Below are positions 1-9,469 of a stretch of DNA of 64,000 nt, piece after piece. Position 1 is the stretch's first letter. Every line of letters begins with the position of its first letter. The DNA is from Mesostigma viride (lineage: Eukaryota > Streptophyta > Mesostigmatophyceae > Mesostigmatales > Mesostigmataceae). A program made the position numbers and the translations under genes. The stretch lies in contig RPFO01001715.1 of the NCBI GenBank assembly GCA_009746045.1, positions 1-64,000 on the forward strand. Direction: 5' to 3'. The notes under the pieces are model-generated. The model searched no databases. It was given only the letters and a program-made list of their open reading frames with translations, and was not told where the DNA came from.

Positions 1-81
1 GTAGAATAAATATTGCTTGCCAGGCAATATTAACTCCAGCCCTTTCTTCTCTTTTAGAGCTTGGACGTAACAGCCATATTA

Positions 82-333
82 ACTCCTTCCCTCCTTCCCT
101 CCTTCCCTCCTTCCCTCCTTCCTCCTCCTTCCCTACTCCTTCCCTCCTTTCCCTCCTTCCCTCCTTCCTCCTTCCCTTCTTCCCTCCTTCCCTCCTTCCC
201 TCCTTCCTCCTCCTCCCTCCTTCCCTCCTCCCTCCCTCCCCCCTCCCTCCCTCCTCCCTACTTCCCTCCTTCCCTCCTTCCCTACCTCCCTCCTTCCCTC
301 CTTCCCTCCTCCCTCCCTCCCTCCCTCCCTCCC
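82..333. repeat. Polypyrimidine CCTT/CCTCC microsatellite
   Basis: About 250 bases of almost pure C and T in CCTT, CCTCC and CCCTCC units. Open frames on both strands are only the Ser/Pro/Leu or Gly/Arg/Glu translation of the repeat and are not genes. The strand asymmetry is of the kind that can form triplex DNA; no function is shown. Confidence 0.9.
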
Positions 334-416
334 ACCTGCTGGGCAACTTGGATTTAATTCTGTCACCCGGCACAATTTTCTCACACGCATGTAGTGGTAT
401 TCTTATTAATCTCATG

Positions 417-805
417 CCAACGGCCGTTGGACCTGAAAAACTAAATGTGGAAAATATGTAATCCTTGTAATTCTGATTGCAACGTTTTTGCGCATTCCTT
501 GCAGATTCCACGTCGCCACACAAGATTCGCGTCTGTCAACCACCTGCAAGGTACTTGTTTTATTATTATGCGTTTTTTGGGCAGTCGCTCCCTCTTCTGA
601 TTTTCTTGATGCCAACGGCCGTTGGACTTGCAAAATCAGTTTCCATCATTGCTGTTGTGATTTACGTGATGCCAACGGCCGTTGGACCTCCAAAAAAAGT
701 TCTTGCCAATTTTTTTTGCGTTATTGATTATACGCCAGTTTTATCAGCCGTTGCATTACGACGTTTTTATCTTAACTTCATTGCTGTAATGCCAACGGCC
801 GTTGG
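417..805. repeat. Four dispersed CCAACGGCCGTTGG palindromes
   Basis: Perfect 14-bp palindromes lie at 417-430, 612-625, 672-685 and 792-805 in AT-rich DNA upstream of the first gene of the cluster. Each is preceded by GATG/CATG or AATG and followed by ACTTG, ACCTC, ACCTG or CGTTG. The rest of 417-913 holds no convincing coding sequence. The short frames here that read PTAVG or ANGRW are translations of the palindrome. Confidence 0.9.
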
Positions 806-913
806 CGTTGTAAAATAAAATTGTACTCCGGCTGATGAATTAATCCGCCCCTGAAGGTACTAGGTTTACTTACATTGGTTGTGCCAGTTGTGCTTCACGT
901 GCAGTTTTTTTCA

Positions 914-1165
914 ATGGAGAAAGACAAGGACGTTTCGGTGTCGAACCAGGAGAGAGAGGCAGTTGAACGGGGGGCCAAAAAACTGCCAGCCGAAGTTGTT
1001 AGAGCGATTGAGAAATTTTGGGATTCAATTCCAGCCATGGTTGTGATGAAAAAAGATGATGTACAAGCTGAAGTGGACGAAATGCCGGCCTTAATTTCCG
1101 ACGATGAAGGGGATGGTGTCAACTTTATTCAACCGGGAAACAAACGTAAACTGAAACGCAAATAG
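914..1165 (+). CDS. Small charged protein of unknown function
   Basis: An 83-residue frame starting at an ATG in good context (tcaATGGAG). It is very rich in Lys, Glu and Asp, has a central acidic stretch (SDDEGDG) and ends in the basic tail KRKLKRK, which could serve as a nuclear localisation signal. I recognise no family. A CAG that looks like a 3' splice site lies 9 nt upstream (cttcacgtgcag), as for most genes of this cluster. About 180 AT-rich bases separate it from the MYND gene downstream on the same strand. It could also be an upstream exon of that gene, so the stop may be in a retained intron. Confidence 0.45.
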   Translation: MEKDKDVSVSNQEREAVERGAKKLPAEVVRAIEKFWDSIPAMVVMKKDDVQAEVDEMPALISDDEGDGVNFIQPGNKRKLKRK

Positions 1166-1345
1166 TGCGACCTAAGATGTTTTTAAATGTATATGCCAAT
1201 TTAATGAAATCATTTTCTGAGGTTGTGAAGGACCTGACTGTTTTAAAAATGAATGATTACAATAAATTAGGCAAACACACTAATGGGAAAACGCGTTTTT
1301 TTGGCCGCGATGTAAATCTTTTTGTTCGTTTTTTCCCTGAAAAAG

Positions 1346-2142
1346 ATGGCCGAGATCGCGAATGAGTCCGAGATCGTGAATGAAGTCTACGGAAGCGTCC
1401 TTCAAAACGTTTACAAACAAGTTCGCTTCCTGTCGCGTGTCATATTCGAGGAAGTTCGTGTCGCGCAGGAGAAGACAGGCCGCCACTTGGCCGTTTTATT
1501 GGCGTTTGATTCGTTCAGCCAAATGGAGAGGGTTATGTACGCCCAGCTAGCTGATATGAACTTCTGTATTCAACAGGGTTTTTTCGTACCACAGATGGAT
1601 CTAAGAGCGCCAATAGACCCAACGAGGGAGTTCCGCCTTTTGGTGTCGTTCATTACAAAGGGGCCAAAGATAGAGTTGGGGGAAGAGGAAGGGGCTCAGG
1701 TTGGGTGCACCTACGGGCGCGCATTTTACCCGAATGTTACGTCTTCCCTGCGCGTGAGGGCTGACGCGTGTGTAGGGGCAGAAGTACCCCTCAACATGAA
1801 CTTTTTCTTGCTCTCTGACCCGATCGTGAGGGATGGGGCTCCCATGCGTGGTATGCGAAATTGCTCCAAGGAGGGGTGTGGGTGCCAACAGGCCCTCAGA
1901 AGTGGTGTAGAGGATGTAGGGATGCCAGATATTGCAGTGAGGAGTGCCAGCGTGCTGACTGGAGTAGGCATAAGGATAGATGCGAACGTCTGAGGCAAGC
2001 AAGGGAGGGGCTGGCAGGGGTGATAAGGGGGGTAAACAGGACGACCATACTGGATGGAACCAGGTCGACTTCTCTGAGGTTGACTTCTCCTTCACCTTCT
2101 ACTACGGTTCTTCCTCATAGAAAAACTGGAAATGTAGAGTAA
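1346..2142 (+). CDS. MYND zinc-finger protein, paralogue 1 (one frameshift)
   Basis: Starts at ATG 1346 (aaaagATGGCC). The first ~175 residues form an unrecognised domain containing GRHLAVLLAFDSF and EFRLLVSF, both echoed in the second MYND gene at 6.5 kb. The finger begins at about residue 174 with CSKEGC and continues in another frame with WCRGCRDARYCSEEC and a final H-x3-C, giving the complete Cys6-His-Cys MYND set. A single extra base near 1890 (TGTGGGTGCC) joins the frames, restores the nine-residue Cys spacing seen in paralogue 2 and gives about 265 residues, against 263 there. MYND fingers bind zinc and mediate protein-protein contacts, often in chromatin proteins; the N-terminal domain is unknown, so no substrate is proposed. 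The frameshift is either an assembly slip or a real lesion. Confidence 0.75.
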
Positions 2143-2203
2143 TAATTTGCTTTTGAGGTTGGAAACTGGACGCATTTTGGGTTTGAAATTTGTGTATGTA
2201 GTC

Positions 2204-2339
2204 CTGATTTGTGTTGTAAAATGGTGTAATGGTGAATTCTCTTTTCACTTTGAAATTGGAATAAAATTGACCTGATTTGTGTTGTAAAATGGTGTAATAG
2301 TGATTCTCCTTTCACTTTGAAATTGGAATAAAATTGACT
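2204..2339. repeat. 68-bp direct repeat, two copies
   Basis: Two copies starting at 2204 and 2272, each beginning CTGATTTGTGTTGTAAAATG and ending with GGAATAAAATTGAC. They lie in the 3' flank of the first MYND gene, so the GAATAAAA near the end of each copy may offer duplicate polyadenylation signals. Otherwise 2143-2521 is AT-rich and shows no gene. Confidence 0.85.
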
Positions 2340-2387
2340 TTCGTTTTCTCTCATGCGACTGTAGTGGGTTAAACAACAATTAGTGAC

Positions 2388-2401
2388 CCAACGGCCGTTA
2401 G
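2388..2401. repeat. Palindrome variant CCAACGGCCGTTAG
   Basis: One-base variant of the cluster palindrome, 120-130 nt upstream of the F-box start codon. Confidence 0.85.
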
Positions 2402-2521
2402 GGATTGGAAACCTCGCCTAACGTTTGCATATTTTCTTTCCGACAAAACCTCATTTTTTTTAAGGATGGACGTCGATGTATGTTATGTGCAGAGGGGACA
2501 AGTTTGACGTCGGGGCCGATA

Positions 2522-3427
2522 ATGGAAGGGGATATCTCACTGCCGTGGGAAATTTGGACCGAAGTCGCAGCTTTTATGGAGGCGCCCGACGTAGCCCGCT
2601 TTGAAGCAGTTTGTAGAGGGGCTAGGGAAGCGGTGTCGGGGAGGTATGAACCCCAATTCAGCTTTAAGTTAATTTCTGGGTTCGTGGACGCATTCGGGGA
2701 TGGTCCTCGTACATTGATAACTGAGTCTCTTTTCCGAGAATTGTATGGCGGGCAAGTAAAGTGTGCAAGCGCTGATATCACCCCCTACACACTCGTCACA
2801 AGGGGAATGTATTTTAAGGTATATTGTGAAGAAGTTGAGGAGGTGTTAGGACGCCAGCCAGCACCAGAGGGACATGCACGAGCAAGGACGATGGGAGGGT
2901 TGTTCAGGTCCGAGCGTGCTGAGAGGAGACGTGTGTTGGAGAGGAATTGGAGGGGGTGGACAGCTCGCTTACGCCAATTGGGAAAGGAAATGGATGACTT
3001 GTACGATAATTATGAACTATGGGGGTTAAGGAGCATTTTCTGGTTCTGCGATACTCCTTATGACCCGGATGAGGACATTTTTTTTCCTCCGGGGAGGAGA
3101 GCGCGTAGGGAGGCAGAATGGGTGAAGCTTTTGGAGGGGCTGCCTCTGGAGGGGGGAGGAATGGCATGTGCAGTTCTGATCATGGGATTTGATGAGAACG
3201 CAGACATGAAGGCCTTATTAGAGAGGAGGTGTAGGGAGGAGGATATGGCAAGCGTTTTGGTGGAGTTAGCTATGCAGGTCCTCAGCGGAACAATCTTCAC
3301 ACCGGATTATCTCAAGTTTTTTGGGGGGAAGAAGGCACGCTTGCTGTATTTGGCCGAGAGTAGTATGTACAAGTGGAAAGGGGACATGATGTTGTGTTTG
3401 GATGAGGATTCTGAAGAGGTTGAATGA
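2522..3427 (+). CDS. F-box protein
   Basis: A 301-residue frame from ATG 2522 (ataATGGAAGGG). An in-frame ATG at 2480 is possible, but a splice-acceptor-like CAG (gttatgtgcag, ending near 2493) lies between them and favours the later start. Residues about 6-40 (LPWEIWTEVAAFMEAPDVAR followed by FEAVCRGAREA) match the F-box pattern: Leu-Pro, Ile/Trp, an aromatic Phe, and the V-C-R segment. F-boxes bind Skp1 and recruit targets to SCF ubiquitin ligases. The remainder, rich in Arg and Glu, shows no LRR, WD40 or Kelch repeat, so the substrate is unknown. AATAAA at 3446-3451, 19 nt after the stop, is a plausible poly(A) signal. A palindrome lies upstream and three more downstream. Confidence 0.7.
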   Translation: MEGDISLPWEIWTEVAAFMEAPDVARFEAVCRGAREAVSGRYEPQFSFKLISGFVDAFGDGPRTLITESLFRELYGGQVKCASADITPYTLVTRGMYFKVYCEEVEEVLGRQPAPEGHARARTMGGLFRSERAERRRVLERNWRGWTARLRQLGKEMDDLYDNYELWGLRSIFWFCDTPYDPDEDIFFPPGRRARREAEWVKLLEGLPLEGGGMACAVLIMGFDENADMKALLERRCREEDMASVLVELAMQVLSGTIFTPDYLKFFGGKKARLLYLAESSMYKWKGDMMLCLDEDSEEVE

Positions 3428-3600
3428 TGAAACATAAATTTCATTAATAAATTTTGAATTCTAATATTGAATGAAATTCGCCAATTTTTGCTGATGTGTA
3501 AAGCTGATGGCTAAAGCTGGATTTGATGATTTAATTATCTCTAATTCTGTCAACTGTCACATTTATATAAATTTGACATGAATTCGGCATTTTTTGGATT

Positions 3601-3997
3601 CCAACGGCCGTTGGACCTCAAAAAACATTTCTAGTGTGGTTAAAAAGTTGTGGGTATTGGTTAAATGGAGTGACCAATGGTTGTGATTTATTTGATGCCA
3701 ACGGCCGTTGGACCTTGACAAACATTGCTAGTGTAGCGCAACAGTGGTGGATAATTTGTTTAATGGAGGGGCCGTCGCATCTGCTTGTTATTTTTTTAGG
3801 CTGAACAGTCACTGAAAATGTCGACATTATTGCTCCACACCAGGTAGGCCAGCCATCATGTTCCGCACACAAATCTGGCTCGACTCCGATCCCTGGCAGT
3901 GCTCTTCGCTTCGAACAGGTCCGGAACGAGTTTCTTGTGGGGTTGGAGCAATAAATAGTATTTTACCGGGAAGAGGCGTAATGCCAACGGGCGTTGG
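3601..3997. repeat. Three cluster palindromes in a gene-poor stretch
   Basis: CCAACGGCCGTTGG at 3601-3614 and 3698-3711, and a one-base variant (CCAACGGGCGTTGG) at 3984-3997. The first two are each followed by about 30 bases of similar sequence (GACCT..ACA..TGCTAGTGT), so they are copies of a longer unit. Apart from a possible small exon at 3818-3843, 3428-4192 shows no gene. Confidence 0.85.
3818..3843 (+). other. Candidate first coding exon of MYND paralogue 2
   Basis: A 26-nt ATG-initiated stretch ending at a good 5' splice site (CACACCAG|GTAGGC). It ends in phase 2, which agrees with the next candidate exon at 4193. The call rests on splice-like sequence and phase agreement only. Confidence 0.25.
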
Positions 3998-4192
3998 ACC
4001 TGAACAATTGTGTGGTTAAATCAAGTGACAGAATATGAATGTGATTTATTTTACATTTAAAAACATATGTTATTTGGGAGGACAAGAAAGTTGGTTTTTG
4101 AGGTGTGTGTATCTTACGGTCGTTGATGGAGGAAACCTCTAACAATCCTGATGCTCTCGTGATCGTGTTTTGTTTATGTGATATCTGTCAAG

Positions 4193-4252
4193 GCATCAAG
4201 AAGGAGAGGAGTCGCCCGTTGCTGAGAAGCTGAGGACAACTGTACTGGAAAG
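4193..4252 (+). other. Candidate second coding exon of MYND paralogue 2
   Basis: Sixty bases between a weak acceptor (atctgtcaag) and a strong donor (GGAAAG|GTATGT). The frame encodes a short charged peptide (HQEGEESPVAEKLRTTVLE). Exons of 26 and 60 nt plus seven nt before ATG 6489 make 31 codons exactly in frame with the MYND gene. The resulting intron 4253-6481 would contain the whole 207-bp repeat array. The acceptor is AAG rather than CAG, which lowers confidence. Confidence 0.3.
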
Positions 4253-4289
4253 GTATGTGGACAAGGACAACTGTGGGTGTGGGGGGAAT

Positions 4290-6450
4290 AGCTTGGTGGA
4301 CACCATTTCTGACTGGTCCGTAAGGCCTCTACCCGAAGGGGGTTGTGAGCCAACGGCCGTTGGAATTGGAAAAACATTATCATGTGCTTTTTATTCGTTT
4401 CATTGGGTGGCAATAAGCAGGATGTGTCTTTCATGCAGCTAGTGGTGGCTATTTACCATTTTTCTCCTAGAAAGGCCTCCAAAAAAACTAGCTGAGCATA
4501 AAGATGGGCTTGACTGGTTCGTAAGGCATCCACCCTTCCCACAGGGGGGTTGTGAGCCAACGGCCGTTGGAATTGGAAAAACATTATCATGTGCATTTCA
4601 TTCGTTTCATTGGGTGGCAAGGCAGGATGTGTCTTTCATGCAGCTTAGTGTGGCTATTACCATTTTTCTTCCAAGAAAGGCCTCCAAAAATCTAGCTGAG
4701 CATAAAGATGTGGTTGACTGGTTCGTAAGGCATCCACCCTTCCCACAGGGGGGTTGTGAGCCAACGGCCGTTGGAATTGAAAAACATTATCATGTGCATT
4801 TCATTCGTTTCATTGGTGGCAATAAGGCAGGATGTGTCTTTCATGCAGCTTAGTGGTGGCTATTTACCATTTTTCTTCCAAGAAAGGCCTCCAAAAATCT
4901 AGCTGAGCATAAAGATGGGCTTGACTGGTTCGTAAGGCATCCACCCTTCCCAGAGGGGGGTTGTGAGCCAACGGCCGTTGGACTTGAAAAACATTATCAT
5001 GTGCATTTCATTCCTTTGAGTGGGTTGGCAATCAGCCAGGATGTATCTTTCATTCAGCTTAGTGGTGGCTATTACCATTTTTCTTCCAAGAAAGGCCTCC
5101 AAAAATCTAGCTGAGCATAAAGATGGGCTTGACTGGTTCGTAAGGCATCCACCCTTCCCAGTGGGGGGTTGTGAGCCAACGGCCGTTGGACTTGAAAAAC
5201 ATTATCATGTGCATTTCATTCCTTTGAGTGGGTTGGCAATCAGCCAGGATGTATCTTTCATTCAGCTTAGTGGTGGCTATTACCATTTTTCTTCCAAGAA
5301 AGGCCTCCAAAAATCTAGCTGAGCATAAAGATGGGTTGACTGGTTCGTAAGGCATCCACCCTTCCCAGGGGGGTTGTGAGCCAACGGCCGTTGGACTTGA
5401 AAAACATTATCATGTGCATTTCATTCCTTTGAGTGGGTTGGCAATCAGCCAGGATGTATCTTTCATTCAGCTTTGTGGTGGCTATTACCATTTTTCTTCC
5501 AAGAAAGGCCTCCAAAAATCTAGCTGAGCATAAAGATGTGGTTGAATGGTTCGTAAGGCATCCACCCTTCCCACAGGGGGGTTGTGAGCAAACGGCCGTT
5601 GGAATTGGAAATACAATAAAATGTGCATTTCATTCGTTTCATTTGGTGGCAAGAATGCAGGATGTGTCTTTCATGCAGCTTAGTGATTGTTATTACCATG
5701 TGCCTTCAAAGAAAGGCCTCCAAAAATCTAGCTGAGCATAAAGATGTGGTTGAATGGTTCGTAAGGCATCCACCCTTCCCACACGGGGGTTGTGAGCCAA
5801 CGGCCGTTGGACTTGAAAAAAATTACCATGTGCATTTCATTCGTTTAATTGGGTGGCAATAAGGCAGGATGTGTCTTTTATGCAGCTTAGTGGTGGCTAT
5901 TTACCATTTTTCTCCTAGAAAGGCCTCCAAAAAATCTAGCTGAGCATAAAGATGGGGCTTGACTGGTTCGTAAGGCATCCACCCTTCCCACAGGGGGGTT
6001 GTGAGCCAACGGCCGTTGGAATTGGAAAAACATTATCATGTGCATTTCATTCTTTTCATTTGGTGGCAGTAAGGCAGGATGTGTCTTTCATGCAGCTTAG
6101 TGATGGTTATTACCATGTGCCTTCCAAGAAAGGCCTCCAAAAATCTAGCTGAGCATAAAGATGTGGTTGGATGGTTCGTAAGGCATCCACCCTTCCCACA
6201 GGGGGGTTGTGAGCCAACGGCCGTTAGACTTGAAAAACATTACCATGTGCATTTCATTCGTTTCATTTGGTGGCAGTAAGGCAGGATGTGTCTTTTATGC
6301 AGCTTAGTGATGGTTATTACCATGTGCCTTCCAAGAAAGGCCTCCAAAAATCTAGCTGAGCATAAAGATGTGGTTGAATGGTTCGTAAGGCATCCACCCT
6401 TCCCACAGGGGGGTTGTGAGCCAACGGCCGTTAGACTTGAAAAACATTAC
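4290..6450. repeat. 207-bp tandem array, about 11 units, one palindrome each
   Basis: Palindromes at 4350, 4557, 4761, 4968, 5176, 5381, 5589, 5797, 6006, 6214 and 6421 mark units of 204-209 bp. Each unit has a donor-like GTAAGG (in ACTGGTTCGTAAGGC), a run of G, the palindrome preceded by TTGTGAG, an acceptor-like TTTCATGCAG or TTCATTCAG, and AAAGGCCTCCAAAAA. The two last units share CCAACGGCCGTTAG. All open frames here are shadows of the repeat. The array ends about 50 nt before the CAG that precedes the second MYND start codon, so it is probably intronic or 5' flanking. Confidence 0.95.
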
Positions 6451-6488
6451 TTACGTATTACGCACGTGCCAATTGGCGCAGGGGAGGG

Positions 6489-7279
6489 ATGGCGGAGACG
6501 GGCGAGCTGGAATCTTCGACCCGCGCTGCGATTGCCTGCGTGGCAGCAAACGTACTTAACCGGGCTCGCGAGATCCACGGATGGGTACGGCAGCACGAGA
6601 AGCGCCTGGGTCGCCAGTTTGCGGTTTTGGTCGTGTATGACTCGTTCGCCTCAGTAGGACGACAGATTAATCTCCAGTTGCTGGACATGTACTTCGCCTT
6701 GGCTGGCGGATTCTACAAGCCCACGCCGGCGGATCGGGTTCCACTCAATCGAGACGTCGAGTTTCGACTTTTGGTGTCGTATGTCGGAAAGGTTGGGTGG
6801 GACCAGTGGGAGAAAGACCAGTGGGGGAAATTTCCAGACGCGAGTGAGGCGCAGCCGAGATTGACCGTATCGGCGAGAGTAGAGGGGGGGGGTTTGAAGG
6901 TTTCCATTTTACATTCGGGAATTCCGAGTCCGTGAAATTGACGTTTTCACGGATGATCGTTCTCCCGGGGGTGGGAGGGCCGATGCTGGGCTCGCTTCCA
7001 AAGTGTTGCTCGAATCAGGCGTGCTCTGTGATGGAGGGTGTCCACCGCAAGTGCGGGGGTTGTCGAGACGTCCGGTATTGTGCTGCCGAATGCCAGCGTG
7101 CGGACTGGGAGGAACACAAGAAGTGGTGTAACAAGTATCGTGAGGCGAGAAAGTCTCTCAGCACTATGCACGGCGACGTTACAGACAGCTGGTCTGGTGT
7201 CAATTTGGCCGGACTTGTAATTCGGATGGGGGGTGAAGTGCATTTCAAGTTCAAAGGTGAAATGTTCAAGGTTTTTTGA
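6489..7279 (+). CDS. MYND zinc-finger protein, paralogue 2 (one frameshift)
   Basis: Begins at ATG 6489, seven bases after a CAG (aattggcgcag). The N-terminal domain carries GRQFAVLVVYDSF and EFRLLVSY, matching paralogue 1 at the same positions. The frame breaks at a nine-G run near 6884-6892; one additional G carries it into the second frame, which encodes the finger from about residue 175: CSNQAC, CGGCRDVRYCAAEC, then W-x3-H-x3-C, a full MYND set. The joined length is 263 residues against 265 for paralogue 1. Codon use is more GC-rich than in paralogue 1, and overall identity is modest, so the duplication is not recent. Role as for paralogue 1: zinc-dependent protein contact, partner unknown. 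The G-run position makes a base-calling slip a serious possibility. Confidence 0.75.
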
Positions 7280-7295
7280 GGGGACTAAATCGTAC

Positions 7296-7374
7296 CCCAG
7301 GGCGATTTGTGAGGCGATGTCCGCGCTGGGGGAACAGTACCCCTGTTCGACTGCGTGAGGGGAATGGATTCTGC
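7296..7374 (+). pseudogene. 3' remnant of a duplicate of the gene at 7664-8281
   Basis: This stretch closely resembles the last ~80 bases of the next gene (8202-8281), including GATGTCCGCGCTGGGG and GCGACTGA, but it has no upstream coding part and is frame-broken. Sequence after it (TTGGGTGTGATTTTC, palindrome, AATTAGGGTTTGA) also matches what follows 8281. The intergenic block was therefore duplicated together with a gene tail. Confidence 0.8.
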
Positions 7375-7407
7375 GACTGAAGAAATTTTGGGTGTGATTT
7401 TCTTGCG

Positions 7408-7623
7408 CCAACGGCCGTTGGAACTTGCAAATTAGGGTTTGATTTTCTTTGCAACCGGAAGTAGGGTGTGGTTTGCCACGTGGCACCATGGATGTAATTA
7501 ATAAATGCATAATAAAACATTTTTCGTGCGCCAACGGCCGTTGGAGACTGAAAACTAGTGTGTGATTTGTGCGCGTAATAAATCTTAAAATTCTTGTTGT
7601 TTTTTCAAGCCAACGGCCGTTGA
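7408..7623. repeat. Three palindromes upstream of the 7664 gene
   Basis: Copies at 7408-7421, 7531-7544 and 7610-7623 (the last is CCAACGGCCGTTGA). The block is repeated almost intact about 0.9 kb further on, at 8307-8543. It contains AATAAATGCATAATAAAA, a likely shared 3'-end signal of the gene before it. Confidence 0.9.
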
Positions 7624-7663
7624 CGGTGAGAAATGTATATCAAACGGTGTCGGTGGGTTGCAG

Positions 7664-8281
7664 ATGACGTTCTACAGGACGGAGGGGGGCGAGTGGATCA
7701 ACTTGGAAGACAGGCTTCTGGGAGTGGTTAAGAGCGCGCTCAGGCTTCTGCCGGACATTAAGCTGGATTTTAAGCCCAAGGAGGGTGAAAGGTCTCTTTT
7801 GAAACCGGATGTCGCGAAGGCCGCGGCTCTTGTTTTCAATATCGAGGGTCGGGGACTCCCAAACCCGACCGTAGAGCCATTTGAGGAGGTGCTTGTGAGG
7901 TGTGGTGCTATAAGGCCCTATGATCCATCAATACCCAGCCCAATTTGTTTTCAGTCGATCGATGCTGATGGTAATGAAAGTTGGATACAGATGACGCGGC
8001 CATATGAGAGGGGAGAAGGGTTTAAGGGTTTAGGGGAGGTGGGACGGTTCGAATGGGTCATCTTGAAGGACGGCAAGTACTTCAAGCATCACACTGACCT
8101 GATCATCGACCGGCTGTTCGTGTCTGCTGGAGATTGCATGTTCTGGTTGAGGGAATACGTGCATGAGTGGGGACCCGACGGTGTTGACGAGTTTGAGAAA
8201 GCGGTTCGTGAGGTGATGTCCGCGCTGGGGCAGGAGTACAAGTTCGAGTGCGTGACTGACGCGAATCGATTATGCGACTGA
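7664..8281 (+). CDS. Unrecognised 205-residue protein
   Basis: ATG 7664 follows directly after gggttgCAG, giving the cluster's typical CAG-ATG start. The frame runs cleanly to TGA 8281 with balanced composition, a central PYERGEGFKGLG segment and an acidic C-terminal helix-like part (GVDEFEKAVREVMSALGQEY). No transmembrane segment, signal peptide or zinc motif is visible, and I do not recognise a family. A partial copy of its 3' end lies just upstream at 7296, so a tandem paralogue once existed. Palindromes flank it on both sides. Confidence 0.65.
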   Translation: MTFYRTEGGEWINLEDRLLGVVKSALRLLPDIKLDFKPKEGERSLLKPDVAKAAALVFNIEGRGLPNPTVEPFEEVLVRCGAIRPYDPSIPSPICFQSIDADGNESWIQMTRPYERGEGFKGLGEVGRFEWVILKDGKYFKHHTDLIIDRLFVSAGDCMFWLREYVHEWGPDGVDEFEKAVREVMSALGQEYKFECVTDANRLCD

Positions 8282-8306
8282 AGTGTTGGGTGTGATTTTC
8301 TTTGCG

Positions 8307-8543
8307 CCAACGGCCGTTGGAACCTGCAAATTAGGGTTTGATTTTCTTTGCGCCAACGGCCGTTGGCAGCTGGAAAGTTGGGTGTGATTCGCCACGTGGC
8401 ACTATGGATGTAATCAATAAATGCATAATAAAAATTTTTTTCGTGCATTTTTCGTGCGCCAACGGCCGTTGGAGGCTGGAAAATGGTGTGATTTTCGTGC
8501 GAGTAATAAATCATTCTTGTTGTTTCAAGCCAACGGCCGTTGA
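8307..8543. repeat. Four palindromes between two genes
   Basis: Copies at 8307-8320, 8353-8366, 8459-8472 and 8530-8543. The first two are spaced 46 bp apart with AATTAGGGTTTGATTTTC between them, the same unit that builds the intron arrays at 17.9 and 19.8 kb. The block is a duplicate of 7408-7623. Confidence 0.9.
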
Positions 8544-8582
8544 CGGTGAGAAATGTGTATCAAACGGTGTTGGTGGTCGCAG

Positions 8583-9365
8583 ATGGCGGTCAAATGCACG
8601 GTTGCGTGGTGCCAGGAAGCGAGAGCAGGAGGGGATGACTTGTGCGTGCGTCATGTCAGCGTGCGAACGGGAATGGCAGGGAGGGTGAAGGATTTGTTTG
8701 CAAAAAAGGGGGGGTGTATCGCCCGGGATTGCCAGCTTCCATTCGGGACGGATTGCATGCCTTTTTGTGATGGACACGCCAAGTTGTCAGGGGAGATGCA
8801 AGAGGTGATCAAAGGAGGCTTGTTGTTTGTGCATGGCGAGTCCAGTGCTGGTGAAGGACCTCTTGTCCTGAGTTTTGAGGTGGACAGTGCTGGAAGTCTG
8901 GAAAGAATGGCGGTCAGGTCGCGGGAATGGATGTTGAATCACCCTGACTTTGACTCGTATGCCTACTGCCAAGGTTTCGGGGACGCCGTTTTTACATGGA
9001 TGCTGTGCTCGGAGGATGACGTGCATGCGATTGTTTCGCATGACGACTTGGATATCGCAGGCGCCATGGGCGCAGACCTGTTGTTGTATTTCATGATTGG
9101 ATGGGGTTGCGGATTTTTGGAAGGTGATTGGTGGGTCCCGCACCTCGCAAGGCTTACTTTTGCGGTCGGCGAATTGCCTGTACCTGTTGAAGTCTCAAAA
9201 ACTCGTGTGGAGATGGCTGCCGTTCTGGCATCGGGGGTTAAGCGCCAAGCCCGATTTGCCATGACCGTTGTTGCTGATGCTGAGGGGGAGGAAATTGAAA
9301 AGGTCGTGGAAAGGGTCGTCCTGGCCTCTGCTTTGGTGGAGAGAGCAAGGAATGCATGCGACTAG
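8583..9365 (+). CDS. CCCH-knuckle protein 1 (260 residues)
   Basis: ATG 8583 follows gtcgCAG immediately. Two short zinc-knuckle-like motifs of the form C-x4-C-x(10-11)-C-x2-H occupy the N-terminus: C5..C10..C21..H24 and a second starting at CIARDC and ending CDGH, near residues 49-69. The same layout appears in the genes at 9976 and 10775. Similar CCCH knuckles occur in repeated-finger proteins of several protist groups, but I cannot tie this gene to a characterised family. The remaining ~190 residues are unrecognised, with a hydrophobic stretch near GADLLLYFMIGWGCGF. No frameshift is seen. Nucleic-acid or protein binding through zinc is an inference from the motif only. Confidence 0.65.
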   Translation: MAVKCTVAWCQEARAGGDDLCVRHVSVRTGMAGRVKDLFAKKGGCIARDCQLPFGTDCMPFCDGHAKLSGEMQEVIKGGLLFVHGESSAGEGPLVLSFEVDSAGSLERMAVRSREWMLNHPDFDSYAYCQGFGDAVFTWMLCSEDDVHAIVSHDDLDIAGAMGADLLLYFMIGWGCGFLEGDWWVPHLARLTFAVGELPVPVEVSKTRVEMAAVLASGVKRQARFAMTVVADAEGEEIEKVVERVVLASALVERARNACD

Positions 9366-9378
9366 GTGTTTTTGGTCG

Positions 9379-9392
9379 CCAACGGCCGTTGG
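9379..9392. repeat. Cluster palindrome CCAACGGCCGTTGG
   Basis: Single perfect copy 14 nt after the stop of the preceding gene and about 80 nt before the next start. Confidence 0.95.
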
Positions 9393-9469
9393 ACTTGCAA
9401 AATGTCCTGTGAGCTGAGTCCGTTTCTTAACTTGCCATGGACGTCGGTTGTGCAGGGGCAGGGTGTAGG

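Noticed and set aside
4614-6657. Repeated 60-120-codon frames ending FVRHPPFPQGGCEPTAVG
   Set aside because: Each is one 207-bp repeat unit read through. The supposed conserved peptide is the palindrome and its G-rich flank.
7015-7534. Minus-strand frames opposite the MYND and CCCH genes
   Set aside because: They mirror well-supported plus-strand coding and include translated palindromes such as QRPLAQE.
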